DNA of 61,055 nt from contig QAKR01000027.1 in NCBI GenBank assembly GCA_003343705.1, positions 1 to 61,055 on the forward strand. The letters are read 5' to 3'. Shown in pieces: positions 34,827 to 43,853 of this stretch (the first letter of the stretch is position 1; each line of letters starts with the position of its first letter). The notes under the pieces were generated by a model. It searched no databases, was not told the DNA's origin, and saw only the letters and a program-made list of their open reading frames with translations. Position numbers and translations under genes: made by a program. The stretch is from Clostridiales bacterium. GTDB lineage: Bacteria > Bacillota > Clostridia > Oscillospirales > UBA644.

Positions 34827-35360
34827 TTATTCGGTTTCTATTAATCCGTAATTGCCATCTTTTCTTTTGTATAAAACTTTGAAATTACCGTTTTCTCCGG
34901 TATATACAAAAAAGTCGTGGTCTAATAAATTCATTTGTAAAATAGCTTCATCGTCAGCCATTGGCTTAAGCTTAATGGATTTATTTCGTATAATTTTATA
35001 CTCATCCTCTTGCTCTTCTGAAACTCCTGTATCTTCAAATATAAACGTACTTTCTTTCATTCGTTTTTCAAGTTTTGATTTATGCTTGCGAATTTGGCGA
35101 ATCAGAATATCAACTATTTCGTCAACACAAGGCTTAAAATCAGCATTAGATGTAGCCTGGCCCCGGAAGATAAGGCCGTTATAATTAGCCGTTATCTCCA
35201 CTTTGTAATTATTTGCTTTTACGAGAGTGTATACCACATGTACGTCACAATCCCCGGTAAAGAATTTCTCTAGTTTTTTCATTCTTTTTTCAGTATAAGT
35301 TTTAGTCTCTTCCCTTGCCGTACATTTTTTTGATACATAGTTAAATGTCATGATGTTCAC
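34827..35360 (-). CDS. hpf: Ribosome hibernation promoting factor, long form
   Basis: A 177-residue long-type HPF that drives 100S ribosome dimers in stationary phase. The N-terminal S30AE/YfiA domain (~1-100) includes MTFNYVSKKCTAREETKTYTE and the basic helix IRQIRKHKSKLEKR. The C-terminal dimerisation domain (~120-177) contains KSIKLKPMADDEAILQMNLL and the YRRKDGNYGLIE-like end (here YKRKDGNYGLIETE). It has its own promoter and is usually induced on growth arrest. Confidence 0.95.
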   Translation of the reverse strand: MNIMTFNYVSKKCTAREETKTYTEKRMKKLEKFFTGDCDVHVVYTLVKANNYKVEITANYNGLIFRGQATSNADFKPCVDEIVDILIRQIRKHKSKLEKRMKESTFIFEDTGVSEEQEDEYKIIRNKSIKLKPMADDEAILQMNLLDHDFFVYTGENGNFKVLYKRKDGNYGLIETE

Positions 35361-35427
35361 TCCTTATATATTATGAAAACCCAAAGGGTTTTTCTTTTAT
35401 TTGTGTATATTTACTTTATCTATTATG

Positions 35428-35456
35428 ATTATATCATATATTTTAGTGAAATTCAA
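35428..35456 (-). promoter_or_regulatory. Sigma-A-type promoter of hpf
   Basis: On the minus strand TTGAAT (35456-35451), 17-nt spacer, TATAAT (35433-35428). The leader carries a short AAAACCC/GGGTTTT hairpin near 35381-35396, close to the ribosome binding site. Confidence 0.65.
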
Positions 35457-35492
35457 GATAAAAATGAAAAATATTTAAATTTATTGAAAGTA

Positions 35493-35521
35493 GTGACAAA
35501 TGAAAATAAATGTGATATAAT
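35493..35521 (+). promoter_or_regulatory. Promoter of the clostripain-family gene
   Basis: GTGACA (35493-35498), 17-nt spacer, TATAAT (35516-35521), giving a leader of about 95 nt that includes GGCTATAAGCC, a small hairpin. Confidence 0.6.
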
Positions 35522-35623
35522 ATAGACAAAATATGGTAATAAACAAGACCGATTTATTATCTAGGCTATAAGCCTTATGCAGTTAAAAACACATAGTTGT
35601 ATTAATAAGGAGGATTTTTTTCT

Positions 35624-37522
35624 ATGAAAAAAGTTTTAGCTTTTTCATTGATCGCAGTGATGTTTTTCACTATTTTTACAGGTTGTCAAAACAAAGAAAA
35701 AAATGCAGATGTAAAGAAAAATTTAGGGGACGGAACTTGGACTGTATTTATGTGTCTGTGCGGAACAGATCTTGAAAGCGAACAAGGTGCAGCAACAAGT
35801 AATTTAAATGAAATTCTTTCTGTTTCAATGTCCGAAAATATTAGTTTTGTTATTCAAACAGGCGGAACCAAACAATGGAACACACCCCAAATTTCAAGTG
35901 AAAAACTTCAGCGTTTTCTTGTTAAAGATGGAAAGCTCATTTTAAAGGATGAGCAGCCTTCTGCAAGTATGGGTGATGCGGATACTCTAAGCAGCTTTCT
36001 TTCTTGGGGTATTCAAAAATTTCCGGCAGATAAGTATATGAGTTTATTTTGGAATCATGGAGGAGGGAGTTCTTCAGGTGTTGAATTTGATGAGCTTTAC
36101 GGAAATGATAGCCTTTCTCTTGTTGAGCTTGCAGACGGAATCTCTCGTACCAAAACAAATTTTGAGGTTATAGGCTTTGACGCATGTCTTATGGCAACAT
36201 TTGAAAATGCACAGCGTATATCAGAATTCGGTAAATATATGGTTGCATCAGAAGAATATGAACCCGGTACAGGCTGGGATTATACAGCCTGGGTTGATTA
36301 TCTTTCAAAAAATCCTAATTGTTCCGGAGCTGATCTCGGTAAAGTAATATGCGACACTTATTATAATAAATGTAAAGTATTCGGTTATGAAGATATGGCA
36401 ACTCTTTCTGTAATAGATTTAGAAAAGATGCCATCTGTAGTTTCTGCATTTGATCAAATGGCAGTGAGAATGACAAAAATTTCAACGGATATAAATTCAT
36501 TCCAAAAACTTGCAAAGGCCGCATTAAAGGCAGAGAATTACGGTGGCAATACTGACAATGAAGGCTATACGAATATGGTGGATCTTATAGATCTTACAGA
36601 TAAAGCCCAGGGAGTGCTTGAAGGAACAGATACAGCTTTACGAGATGCTGTTTTGGAAGCTGTTGTGTACAATATATGTGGTACAAACAGATCAAACGCT
36701 TCAGGTCTTTCAGTTTTTTATCCGCTTACGCAAGAAGAAAATATGATTAGTTCATATATGTTGATTTGTCAAAGTATACCTTATTTGAAATTTATTTCTA
36801 CATATGTACCCGATCTTCAGATTCCGGATTGGATAAATGGTGACCAACGTGTTTCCGATATAGTTCCGGTGGAATCGGAAAATTTTGCAATAGAGCAATC
36901 AACGCAAATTACTGAAGACGCATTTTATCAGCTTTCTGTAGAAAGAGGCCTTGAAAGCATTGCAGCCGTTTATTTTTCACTTTATAATATGAGCGGTGAG
37001 GGTAATTATATTCAACTTGGTATTGATGATGATATAAATGCTGACTGGGAAAAAGGTGTCTTTAAAGATAATTTCAGAAATATGTGGCCTACAATTAACG
37101 GAAGCTATTGTGCTCCGGAAATAATCGCCCAGGAAGAGGGATATAACATTTACTCAATCCCTGTTTTGTTAAACGGTGAAAAAACTAACCTTCGTGCCGT
37201 TTACGATTTCAATACAGAGATTTATACTGTTATAGGCGCTTATGACGGAGTTTCTGCATATACGGGAATGAGCTCCAGAAATATACGGGAGATTAAACCG
37301 GGCGATAAAATAACTTTTTTATTTAATATTTTAAGTGACAACAATTCTGAGCTTTTTCAAGGAGATACCATAACTGTTAATGAAGAACTTGCTATGGTTG
37401 AAAGCACTCTTTTAGACGGAGACTATATGTACCAGTATAATATTATTACGGTATTCGGGCAAACAATTTGTACCTCTCCGGTAATTATGAGCGTTGTTGA
37501 AGGGGAAATATATTTATCTTGA
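35624..37522 (+). CDS. Clostripain-family (C11) cysteine peptidase, lipoprotein
   Basis: A 632-residue exported protease. A lipoprotein signal (MKKVLAFSLIAVMFF...) ends at cysteine 21 in FTGC. The C11 catalytic dyad is visible: H145 in LFWNHGGGSSSG and C188 in IGFDACLMATFE. The acidic residue following the cysteine pair and YMVASEEYEPGTGWDY are also family features. The C-terminal ~200 residues form a separate beta-rich region. Relatives cleave after arginine or lysine and may need self-processing. It is anchored outside the membrane, and Lgt is encoded about 1 kb downstream. A DUF4190 protein gene with its own promoter follows. Confidence 0.93.
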   Translation: MKKVLAFSLIAVMFFTIFTGCQNKEKNADVKKNLGDGTWTVFMCLCGTDLESEQGAATSNLNEILSVSMSENISFVIQTGGTKQWNTPQISSEKLQRFLVKDGKLILKDEQPSASMGDADTLSSFLSWGIQKFPADKYMSLFWNHGGGSSSGVEFDELYGNDSLSLVELADGISRTKTNFEVIGFDACLMATFENAQRISEFGKYMVASEEYEPGTGWDYTAWVDYLSKNPNCSGADLGKVICDTYYNKCKVFGYEDMATLSVIDLEKMPSVVSAFDQMAVRMTKISTDINSFQKLAKAALKAENYGGNTDNEGYTNMVDLIDLTDKAQGVLEGTDTALRDAVLEAVVYNICGTNRSNASGLSVFYPLTQEENMISSYMLICQSIPYLKFISTYVPDLQIPDWINGDQRVSDIVPVESENFAIEQSTQITEDAFYQLSVERGLESIAAVYFSLYNMSGEGNYIQLGIDDDINADWEKGVFKDNFRNMWPTINGSYCAPEIIAQEEGYNIYSIPVLLNGEKTNLRAVYDFNTEIYTVIGAYDGVSAYTGMSSRNIREIKPGDKITFLFNILSDNNSELFQGDTITVNEELAMVESTLLDGDYMYQYNIITVFGQTICTSPVIMSVVEGEIYLS

Positions 37523-37570
37523 TACTGATTTGGGTTTAAAACACAAATATAGATAAAAAAGCAACAAGTA

Positions 37571-37599
37571 TTGACAAAAAATAGTAATTATGATATACT
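37571..37599 (+). promoter_or_regulatory. Sigma-A promoter of the DUF4190 gene
   Basis: TTGACA (37571-37576), 17-nt spacer, TATACT (37594-37599), about 45 nt before the start codon. Confidence 0.75.
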
Positions 37600-37643
37600 A
37601 ATATTAGAAATACTAAATTTAAAAGGTTAAGGAGAGTATTAAC

Positions 37644-38150
37644 ATGGATGACTTTACACCTGATCAACAGCTAGGGCAACAACCTGAACCTGAACAAAAT
37701 GCTCAACACGTTCCTACTCCGGATGTTCCATATGACAATCCGCCCCCGCAAGAAGGGCCTACAGTACATAAACAACCCCAACCTGTTTATCAACCTCCTC
37801 AGCAACCTCCGTTTTATCAGCCCCCTCAAGAGTATCAATATCAGGTCCCGGCTGGACAGACATCGGGTTCAAATAATCTTGCGGTAGCGGCTTTAATATG
37901 CGGTATTCTCGGTATAGTTTTATGTTGGATTCCTTATGTTTGTTTTTTAGCACTGATTCTATCGATTTGTGCAGTTGTATTCGGTGCAATGGGTATGAAA
38001 AAAGCCGGAGCCAACGGAAGGGGAATGGCAATAGCAGGCCTGGTTTGCGGGATAGTAAGCCTTGGTCTTACTCTAATAGTTGTGGCCTGCGCGGCTGCTG
38101 TTTTTTGTGCTGCTGCAATAGAACCTTTAAGTTATTATGCAGGCTTATAA
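37644..38150 (+). CDS. DUF4190 membrane protein with proline/glutamine-rich N-terminus
   Basis: A 168-residue protein. Residues 1-75 are a low-complexity P/Q/Y-rich tail (repeats of PPQ, QPP, YQPP) predicted to be disordered. Two transmembrane helices follow (~82-115 and ~128-160) around MGMKKAGANGRGMAIAGLVCGI, the DUF4190 hairpin signature. Such proteins are common in Gram-positives with no known function; the tail probably lies in the cytoplasm. It starts after AAGGAGAG with good spacing. The downstream 300 nt are non-coding and hairpin-rich. Confidence 0.88.
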   Translation: MDDFTPDQQLGQQPEPEQNAQHVPTPDVPYDNPPPQEGPTVHKQPQPVYQPPQQPPFYQPPQEYQYQVPAGQTSGSNNLAVAALICGILGIVLCWIPYVCFLALILSICAVVFGAMGMKKAGANGRGMAIAGLVCGIVSLGLTLIVVACAAAVFCAAAIEPLSYYAGL

Positions 38151-38169
38151 TATATAAAGCTTACTGAAT

Positions 38170-38397
38170 AATACCGTTTGCAAACGGTATTATGTTTGGA
38201 TGGAAAAATTTCCATCCAAACACGCAAAAACCGAAAGTTTCTGCGGTCAGTTCGCATTGATTGCTGGCTGTCCCCCTTCCGCCGGAGGACGCGGAAGCGG
38301 GGGAACAAGATTTTAGACATATATACGTCTAAAACCTTGTTCCTAAACAACGAAAAATAACCTCAAAAGTCGTTGCTTGGTTCTATTTTTCGTTGTT
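38170..38397. repeat. Cluster of consecutive inverted repeats
   Basis: Five strong hairpin-forming repeats occur in 230 nt. They are: 38170-38191 (perfect 22-nt palindrome around CGTTTGCAAACG); 38194-38221 (13-bp perfect stem GTTTGGATGGAAA); 38271-38304 (CCCCC-TTCCGC stem with a 2-nt bulge, locally GC-rich); 38304-38341 (15-bp stem, one mismatch, around TTTTAGAC/GTCTAAAA); and 38346-38397 (14-bp perfect stem AACAACGAAAAATA with a 24-nt loop). Some may be terminators; the block as a whole could be a structured RNA or a degenerate mobile repeat. No coding frame is supported. Confidence 0.75.
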
Positions 38398-38415
38398 CAG
38401 CATACATTATATAAT

Positions 38416-38455
38416 AAAAAAGACTGTTCCGAAAGAGGGCAGTCTTTTCTTTTTG
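38416..38455 (+). terminator. Intrinsic terminator immediately upstream of lgt
   Basis: A 9-bp stem AAAAGACTG/CAGTCTTTT with a purine-rich loop, followed by CTTTTTG and then directly by the lgt ribosome binding site GAGAGG. It ends the upstream transcript or acts as an attenuator for lgt. Confidence 0.7.
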
Positions 38456-38464
38456 AGAGGATAT

Positions 38465-39259
38465 ATGTTTTCATACATTGAGATTTTTGGGAAGACCATT
38501 AGTACATACGCAATAATGGCTATTTTAGGAGCTTTGGCTGCAGGATTCTATGCCTGTTTAGCAGCACGCAGACGATTACCTGATTATATTGATACGTTAA
38601 TATTATTATTAGTATCTTCTGTCGGCGTGTTTATAGGTGGGCACATTTTATACGGAATTACTCAGTATAGAGTTTTATTTGCTGTTATTTCCGATCCCGG
38701 TCATATAACATCTTTTAATGAATTTATTGATATTTTTAACTATATATTCGGAGGATCGGTTTTTTACGGAGGTCTACTTGGTGGGATAATAACCGGAACA
38801 ATATACATAAAAAGAAAGAAATTAGATTTTTATACTCAATGTGATATTGTTGCTCCTTCAATTGCACTTTTTCACTTCTTCGGTAGAATTGGGTGTTTTT
38901 TAGGCGGATGTTGTTACGGAATTGAATGTTCATTTGGTGTAATATTTACATCTTCACCTATTATTTCGGCAAACGGAGTTTGCCGATTTCCCGTTCAGCT
39001 TTTGGAAGCTGCTTTTGAGCTTATTCTTTTTATAGTGCTTGCTATTTTATATTATAAAAATATATTAAAAGGCAGACTTATATTACTATATCTTATTACC
39101 TATTCAAGTGGTCGATTCGTGTTTGAGTTTCTGCGAGCAGATAATATAAGAGGTTTTATTTTCGGGATTTCTACATCACAGGCAATAAGTATTGTTATAT
39201 TTTTTGTTTCTTTAATTGCTTTTATTATAATTAAAAAAAATAAAGAAAGATATGAGTGA
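38465..39259 (+). CDS. lgt: Prolipoprotein diacylglyceryl transferase
   Basis: Attaches diacylglycerol to the lipobox cysteine of prelipoproteins; polytopic membrane enzyme, 265 residues. It has the conserved FYGGLLGGIITG block (~103-114) and the signature FFGRIGCFLGGCCYG (~140-155), the clostridial version of the Lgt arginine motif. A later SSGRFVFEFLRAD contains a second essential-type arginine. The open frame extends 24 codons upstream through a terminator hairpin, so I choose the ATG at 38465, four nt after GAGAGG. Lipoprotein substrates in this window include the WG protein, the clostripain protein and one hydrolase. Confidence 0.93.
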   Translation: MFSYIEIFGKTISTYAIMAILGALAAGFYACLAARRRLPDYIDTLILLLVSSVGVFIGGHILYGITQYRVLFAVISDPGHITSFNEFIDIFNYIFGGSVFYGGLLGGIITGTIYIKRKKLDFYTQCDIVAPSIALFHFFGRIGCFLGGCCYGIECSFGVIFTSSPIISANGVCRFPVQLLEAAFELILFIVLAILYYKNILKGRLILLYLITYSSGRFVFEFLRADNIRGFIFGISTSQAISIVIFFVSLIAFIIIKKNKERYE

Positions 39260-39262
39260 ACT

Positions 39263-40804
39263 CTATACGTTCCAATACTTTTTATCAAGACTTCTGAAAA
39301 ATACCGCTTCGGAGATATAAGCACTTTCAATAGTTTCTTTTCCGTCAAGGTCTGCAATGGTTTGGGAGATTTTGATGATTTTATCGTATGCACGCATAGA
39401 AAGCGAAAGCTTTGTAAATATATTTTCAAGCATTGCGCATGCACTTTCGGTCATGCGCTTTTTTGCTATATATCTTACTTGTTTTGCATTCATTTTTGCA
39501 TTACAAGTAACGCCTGATTTTTTATACCTATTATGTTGTATTGCACGTGCAGCATCTACTCGTTTTTTTATTTCTGCACTGCTTTCAGGAACAACAGCGT
39601 TTTTAATATCATTAAGAGGAATCGGGGGAAGCTCAACCTGTAAATCAAGCCTGTCCAGAAGCGGACCGGAAAGACGGTTAACATATTTTGCAATTTGTGA
39701 AGGTGTGCATGTACATTTAAGTGTGGGATGTCCGAATTTTCCACAAGGGCACGGATTCATTGCACATATCAAAATAAAAGATGATGGGTATGTTAATGTT
39801 TGTTTTACTCTGCTTACAGTTACGGTATTATCTTCAAGAGGTTGACGAAGGCTGTTTAGCACAGTCGGTGAAAACTGTGGCGTTTCGTCGAGAAAAAGAA
39901 CCCCATTATGTGCAAGAGAAATCATTCCAGGAGCAGGAATAGTCCCTCCTCCTGTCATTGCAGCAACAGACAGACTTTGCGTTGTTTTAACAAAAGGACG
40001 CGATAAAATAAGAGGTTCTTCTTGCGAAAGTTTTCCTGCAATTGAATATATTTCACTGCTTTCTATTATTTCATCAAAGCTCATATCCGGTAAAATTGAC
40101 GGCATACACTTTGCAAGCATACTTTTCCCCGTTCCGGGAGGGCCTATCATTAGTAGATTATGCCCGCCTGCAGCAGCAATCTCACATGCACGCTTAGCAC
40201 TTTGCTGTCCTATTATTTCAGAAAAATCCGAGGTTATGGACTTTTTATGTATAATATAATCATGTAAATCTGTTTTTAATGGAGTAAGAGGTTCCTTACC
40301 GGTTAGATGGTCGCAAAGCTCCCGAAGATTCTCGATTCCGAAAACGTCAATGCCATCAATAACCGATCCTTCAACAACATTCTCTGCCGGTACGTATATT
40401 TGCCGGTAACCCAATTTTTTTGCTTCTATTACAGACGCAAGAATACCCTTTACTGGTCGAATTTGTCCCGAAAGAGATATTTCGCCTAAAAAAGCAGCTT
40501 TTTCTGATAAAGGCAGAAGTTGTGCTGTTGCACAAAGAACACATAAAACAATGGCAAGATCATACGCAGAACCTTCTTTTTTTATATCCGCAGGTGCCAG
40601 ATTAACAACTATTTTAACTGTTTTCATTTTAAATCCGGAGTTTTGTATAGCTGAAATAACTCTGTTTTTTGCTTCTTTTACTGCATTATCAGGAAGCCCT
40701 ATTATATCAAAAATTATTCGGTCTTCGTTTGTTATATCTGTTTCAACCGTAACATCAAATCCGGAAAGCCCTGTAAGTCCAATACTTTTAATTTTAGAAA
40801 TCAT
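39263..40804 (-). CDS. YifB/ComM-family Mg-chelatase-like AAA+ ATPase
   Basis: A 513-residue protein. The N-terminal Lon-S5-like domain (~20-160) is followed by the AAA+ core with Walker A LMIGPPGTGKSMLAKC near residue 218 and Walker B-like GVLFLDETPQF. A C-terminal Mg-chelatase helical region (AMNPCPCGKFGHP, then SGPLLDRLDL) completes the family layout. In Gram-negatives ComM is a hexameric helicase aiding branch migration in transformation; in Firmicutes the role is less known. It ends only 3 nt from the convergent lgt stop, with no terminator between. Confidence 0.94.
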   Translation of the reverse strand: MISKIKSIGLTGLSGFDVTVETDITNEDRIIFDIIGLPDNAVKEAKNRVISAIQNSGFKMKTVKIVVNLAPADIKKEGSAYDLAIVLCVLCATAQLLPLSEKAAFLGEISLSGQIRPVKGILASVIEAKKLGYRQIYVPAENVVEGSVIDGIDVFGIENLRELCDHLTGKEPLTPLKTDLHDYIIHKKSITSDFSEIIGQQSAKRACEIAAAGGHNLLMIGPPGTGKSMLAKCMPSILPDMSFDEIIESSEIYSIAGKLSQEEPLILSRPFVKTTQSLSVAAMTGGGTIPAPGMISLAHNGVLFLDETPQFSPTVLNSLRQPLEDNTVTVSRVKQTLTYPSSFILICAMNPCPCGKFGHPTLKCTCTPSQIAKYVNRLSGPLLDRLDLQVELPPIPLNDIKNAVVPESSAEIKKRVDAARAIQHNRYKKSGVTCNAKMNAKQVRYIAKKRMTESACAMLENIFTKLSLSMRAYDKIIKISQTIADLDGKETIESAYISEAVFFRSLDKKYWNV

Positions 40805-41026
40805 GTTATACCCCCTTCTTTTTTTTTAGTATACAATATTAAACTCAAAAATTCAATATGTTTTTTTAAAAAAGGTATAGATTTTTTACATAATTTATGC
40901 TATAATAAAAAAATAGTGTAAATACACTAATTATACTAAGTTTTATATGTAGTAGTTGCGCTTGTTATATATGACAAATATACTTAGTTACATAATCAAA
41001 TGTAATTATAAAATTCGGAGGTCAAA

Positions 41027-43783
41027 ATGGGATTTTTAGACACAATTTGGGGTAATACAAGTAAACGAGAGATAAAAAAATTTACGCCTATACTAAATAA
41101 AATAACAGCTCTTGAAGATGAGTACAGAAAGCTTTCAGATACAGAATTACGAGGGAAAACACAAATATTTAAGGATCGTATAGCTGACGGAGAAACTCTT
41201 GAAGATCTTCTTCCCGAAGCTTTTGCTACTGTTCGTGAGGCTTCCGATCGAGTTTTAGGTATGCGCCATTTTGATTGCCAGCTTATAGGCGGCATAGTTT
41301 TACATCAAGGGCGTATATCCGAGATGAAAACAGGTGAAGGTAAAACGCTGGTAGCTACTCTCCCTGCCTACCTAAACGCTCTTAACGGCAAAGGAGTTCA
41401 TGTTGTTACGGTTAATGATTACTTGGCAAAACGTGACAGTGAATGGATGGGTAAAATATATACATTTCTCGGTCTCAAAGTCGGGCTTATTGTTCATGGA
41501 ATTTCGAATACCGAACGTCGAGATGCGTATACAGCAGATATAACGTACGGTACAAACAACGAGTTCGGGTTTGACTACTTACGTGATAATATGGTTATTT
41601 ATAAAGAGGATATGGTTCAGCGTGGACATGCATATGCAATTGTCGACGAGGTCGACAGTATCCTTATTGATGAAGCCCGTACCCCCCTTATCATTTCCGG
41701 TCACGGTGAAGAAAGTGATGAAATGTATCAACGTGCAGACGCTTTTGTTAAACGTTTAAAGCCGTTGAAGCTCAAGGAAATGGAATCAAAAGAAAATTAC
41801 GATGATATTGAAGAAGATTATATAGTTGAAGAGAAGAACAAAAATGCTGTTTTAAGTGCTAAAGGCGTACAAAAAGCACAGACTGCGTTCGGTGTTGATA
41901 ATTTAGCCGATATTGAAAATGTTGAATTACAGCATTATATCAACCAGGCTCTAAGGGCATACGGCACAATGCAGCGTGATGTTGATTATGTTGTAAAAGA
42001 CGGCGAAGTTATTATTGTTGACGAGTTTACCGGCCGTTTGATGTTCGGTAGACGTTATTCAAACGGTCTTCATCAAGCTATAGAAGCAAAGGAAAACGTT
42101 ACAATCGAAAATGAAAGCAAAACTCTTGCAACCATTACATTCCAAAACCTTTTCCGTCTTTATGATAAGCTTGCCGGTATGACCGGTACTGCTATGACAG
42201 AGCAGGACGAGTTTAAAGAAATATACGGGCTTGATGTTGTTGAAATTCCCACAAACAAGCCTATGGTAAGAAACGATCTTAATGACCGTGTATTTAAAAC
42301 AGAAAAAGGGAAGTTTATGGCAGTTATTCGCCATATAAAAGAAGCCTACGAAAAAGGGCAACCGGTGCTTGTTGGTACGGTTACAATTGAAAAGTCTGAA
42401 TTATTAAGTTCTCTTTTAAAACGTGAAGGTATACCTCATAATGTTTTAAACGCTAAAAATCATGAAAAAGAAGCTTCGATCATTGCTCAAGCCGGTAAAA
42501 AAGGCTCTGTTACCATAGCAACTAATATGGCCGGACGTGGTACGGATATTATACTCGGCGGTAATGCTGAATATATGTCAAAACGTCAAATGGAAAAAGA
42601 AGGGTTTGAACACGAATATATTGTTCAGTCTACTTCATTTGTTGAGAGTGATAACGAAGAAGTAGAAAAAGCAAGAGCACGTTACAAGGAACTTTCTACA
42701 AAGTTTAAAGCTGAAGTAAACGCTGAAGCTGTTGAAGTAAAAGAAGCAGGCGGCCTTTGCATTATCGGTACAGAACGCCACGAAAGCAGACGAATTGACA
42801 ATCAGTTAAGAGGTCGTTCAGGGCGTCAGGGCGATATGGGTGAAAGCTGTTTTTATATTTCTCTTGAAGATGATTTAATGCGTTTGTTTGGCGGAGAGCG
42901 AATTTCTACGATTGCCAATGCTTTAAAAATGGCTGAGGATCAACCTATTGAGGCAAAAATGCTTTCTAATACAATTGAAGGCGCACAGAAAAAGGTTGAA
43001 AGCCAGAACTTTGAACGCCGTAAACGTGTATTACAGTATGACGATGTTATTAATCAGCAAAGAAAACTTATATACAGCCAGCGTCAAATGGTTCTTGACG
43101 GGAAAGATCTTAAAGACTATATTTCTAAAATGGCACAAGATGTGGTTTCTGACGCATGCGCGAGATTCCTTTCCGGTGACGATTCAGAGCACTGGAATCT
43201 TTTAGGACTTAAAGATGAGTTTAGATTTTTATTAAAAGAAGACGAGCTCGAATATTCTGCAGAGGAACTTAAAAAGATTAAAAAAGGCGACATTGAAGAG
43301 CTTTTACAAGAAAGAGTCAATTTAGCTTATGACGCTTCCGAGAAAGCTAACACCTCTGAAAAAATGCGTGAAATCGAGCGTATTATATTACTTCGTAACG
43401 TTGATAAGTATTGGATGGACCATATTGATTCAATGGATGATCTACGTCAGGGCGTTTCGCTTCGTGCATATTCAAACAGAGACCCTGTTGTTGAATATAA
43501 ATTTGAAAGTGCAGAAATGTTTGATGAAATGATAAATTCTATCAAACAAGATACAGTAAAACAAGTTTTAACTGTAAGAATTGTCCAAAACAGAGAAATT
43601 AAGCGTGAACGTGTTGCAAAAATTTCTGCAGAAGGAACAGCAGATGCAATGGCAGCAACAGCTGAAAAACGTAAACCCATTGTTAAAACATCTGCACAGA
43701 AAATCGGTCGTAACGATCCTTGCCCGTGCGGAAGCGGATTAAAATATAAAAAATGCTGCGGCAAAGAAGGCGGCGCTGAATAA
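41027..43783 (+). CDS. secA: Preprotein translocase ATPase SecA
   Basis: Motor of the Sec export pathway; 918 residues, full length. Walker A region EMKTGEGKTLVATLPAYLNAL lies at ~102-122, Walker B DEVDSILIDEARTPLIISG at ~206-224. The preprotein-binding domain, the second nucleotide fold (TNMAGRGTDIILGGNAEYM) and the helical scaffold follow in order. The C-terminal SEC-C zinc motif (CPCGSGLKYKKCCG) for SecB/lipid contact is present. ATG 41027 follows TCGGAGGTC. The 220-nt upstream gap is AT-rich with a TATAAT at 40901-40906, but no convincing -35 partner. Confidence 0.98.
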   Translation: MGFLDTIWGNTSKREIKKFTPILNKITALEDEYRKLSDTELRGKTQIFKDRIADGETLEDLLPEAFATVREASDRVLGMRHFDCQLIGGIVLHQGRISEMKTGEGKTLVATLPAYLNALNGKGVHVVTVNDYLAKRDSEWMGKIYTFLGLKVGLIVHGISNTERRDAYTADITYGTNNEFGFDYLRDNMVIYKEDMVQRGHAYAIVDEVDSILIDEARTPLIISGHGEESDEMYQRADAFVKRLKPLKLKEMESKENYDDIEEDYIVEEKNKNAVLSAKGVQKAQTAFGVDNLADIENVELQHYINQALRAYGTMQRDVDYVVKDGEVIIVDEFTGRLMFGRRYSNGLHQAIEAKENVTIENESKTLATITFQNLFRLYDKLAGMTGTAMTEQDEFKEIYGLDVVEIPTNKPMVRNDLNDRVFKTEKGKFMAVIRHIKEAYEKGQPVLVGTVTIEKSELLSSLLKREGIPHNVLNAKNHEKEASIIAQAGKKGSVTIATNMAGRGTDIILGGNAEYMSKRQMEKEGFEHEYIVQSTSFVESDNEEVEKARARYKELSTKFKAEVNAEAVEVKEAGGLCIIGTERHESRRIDNQLRGRSGRQGDMGESCFYISLEDDLMRLFGGERISTIANALKMAEDQPIEAKMLSNTIEGAQKKVESQNFERRKRVLQYDDVINQQRKLIYSQRQMVLDGKDLKDYISKMAQDVVSDACARFLSGDDSEHWNLLGLKDEFRFLLKEDELEYSAEELKKIKKGDIEELLQERVNLAYDASEKANTSEKMREIERIILLRNVDKYWMDHIDSMDDLRQGVSLRAYSNRDPVVEYKFESAEMFDEMINSIKQDTVKQVLTVRIVQNREIKRERVAKISAEGTADAMAATAEKRKPIVKTSAQKIGRNDPCPCGSGLKYKKCCGKEGGAE

Positions 43784-43853
43784 TTTAATTATTAATGAAA
43801 GATTATTAAAATTTGTTGTATTGATATTCGGGTGTAATGGAGGTTCATAAAGC

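Noticed and set aside
38170..38397. Hairpin series considered as a CRISPR array
   Set aside because: The palindromes differ from each other and are not regularly spaced, and no cas gene is present.
38393..38464. Longer lgt start at 38393
   Set aside because: The extension crosses an intrinsic terminator hairpin, has no hydrophobic logic, and the normal Lgt N-terminus begins at 38465 after GAGAGG.
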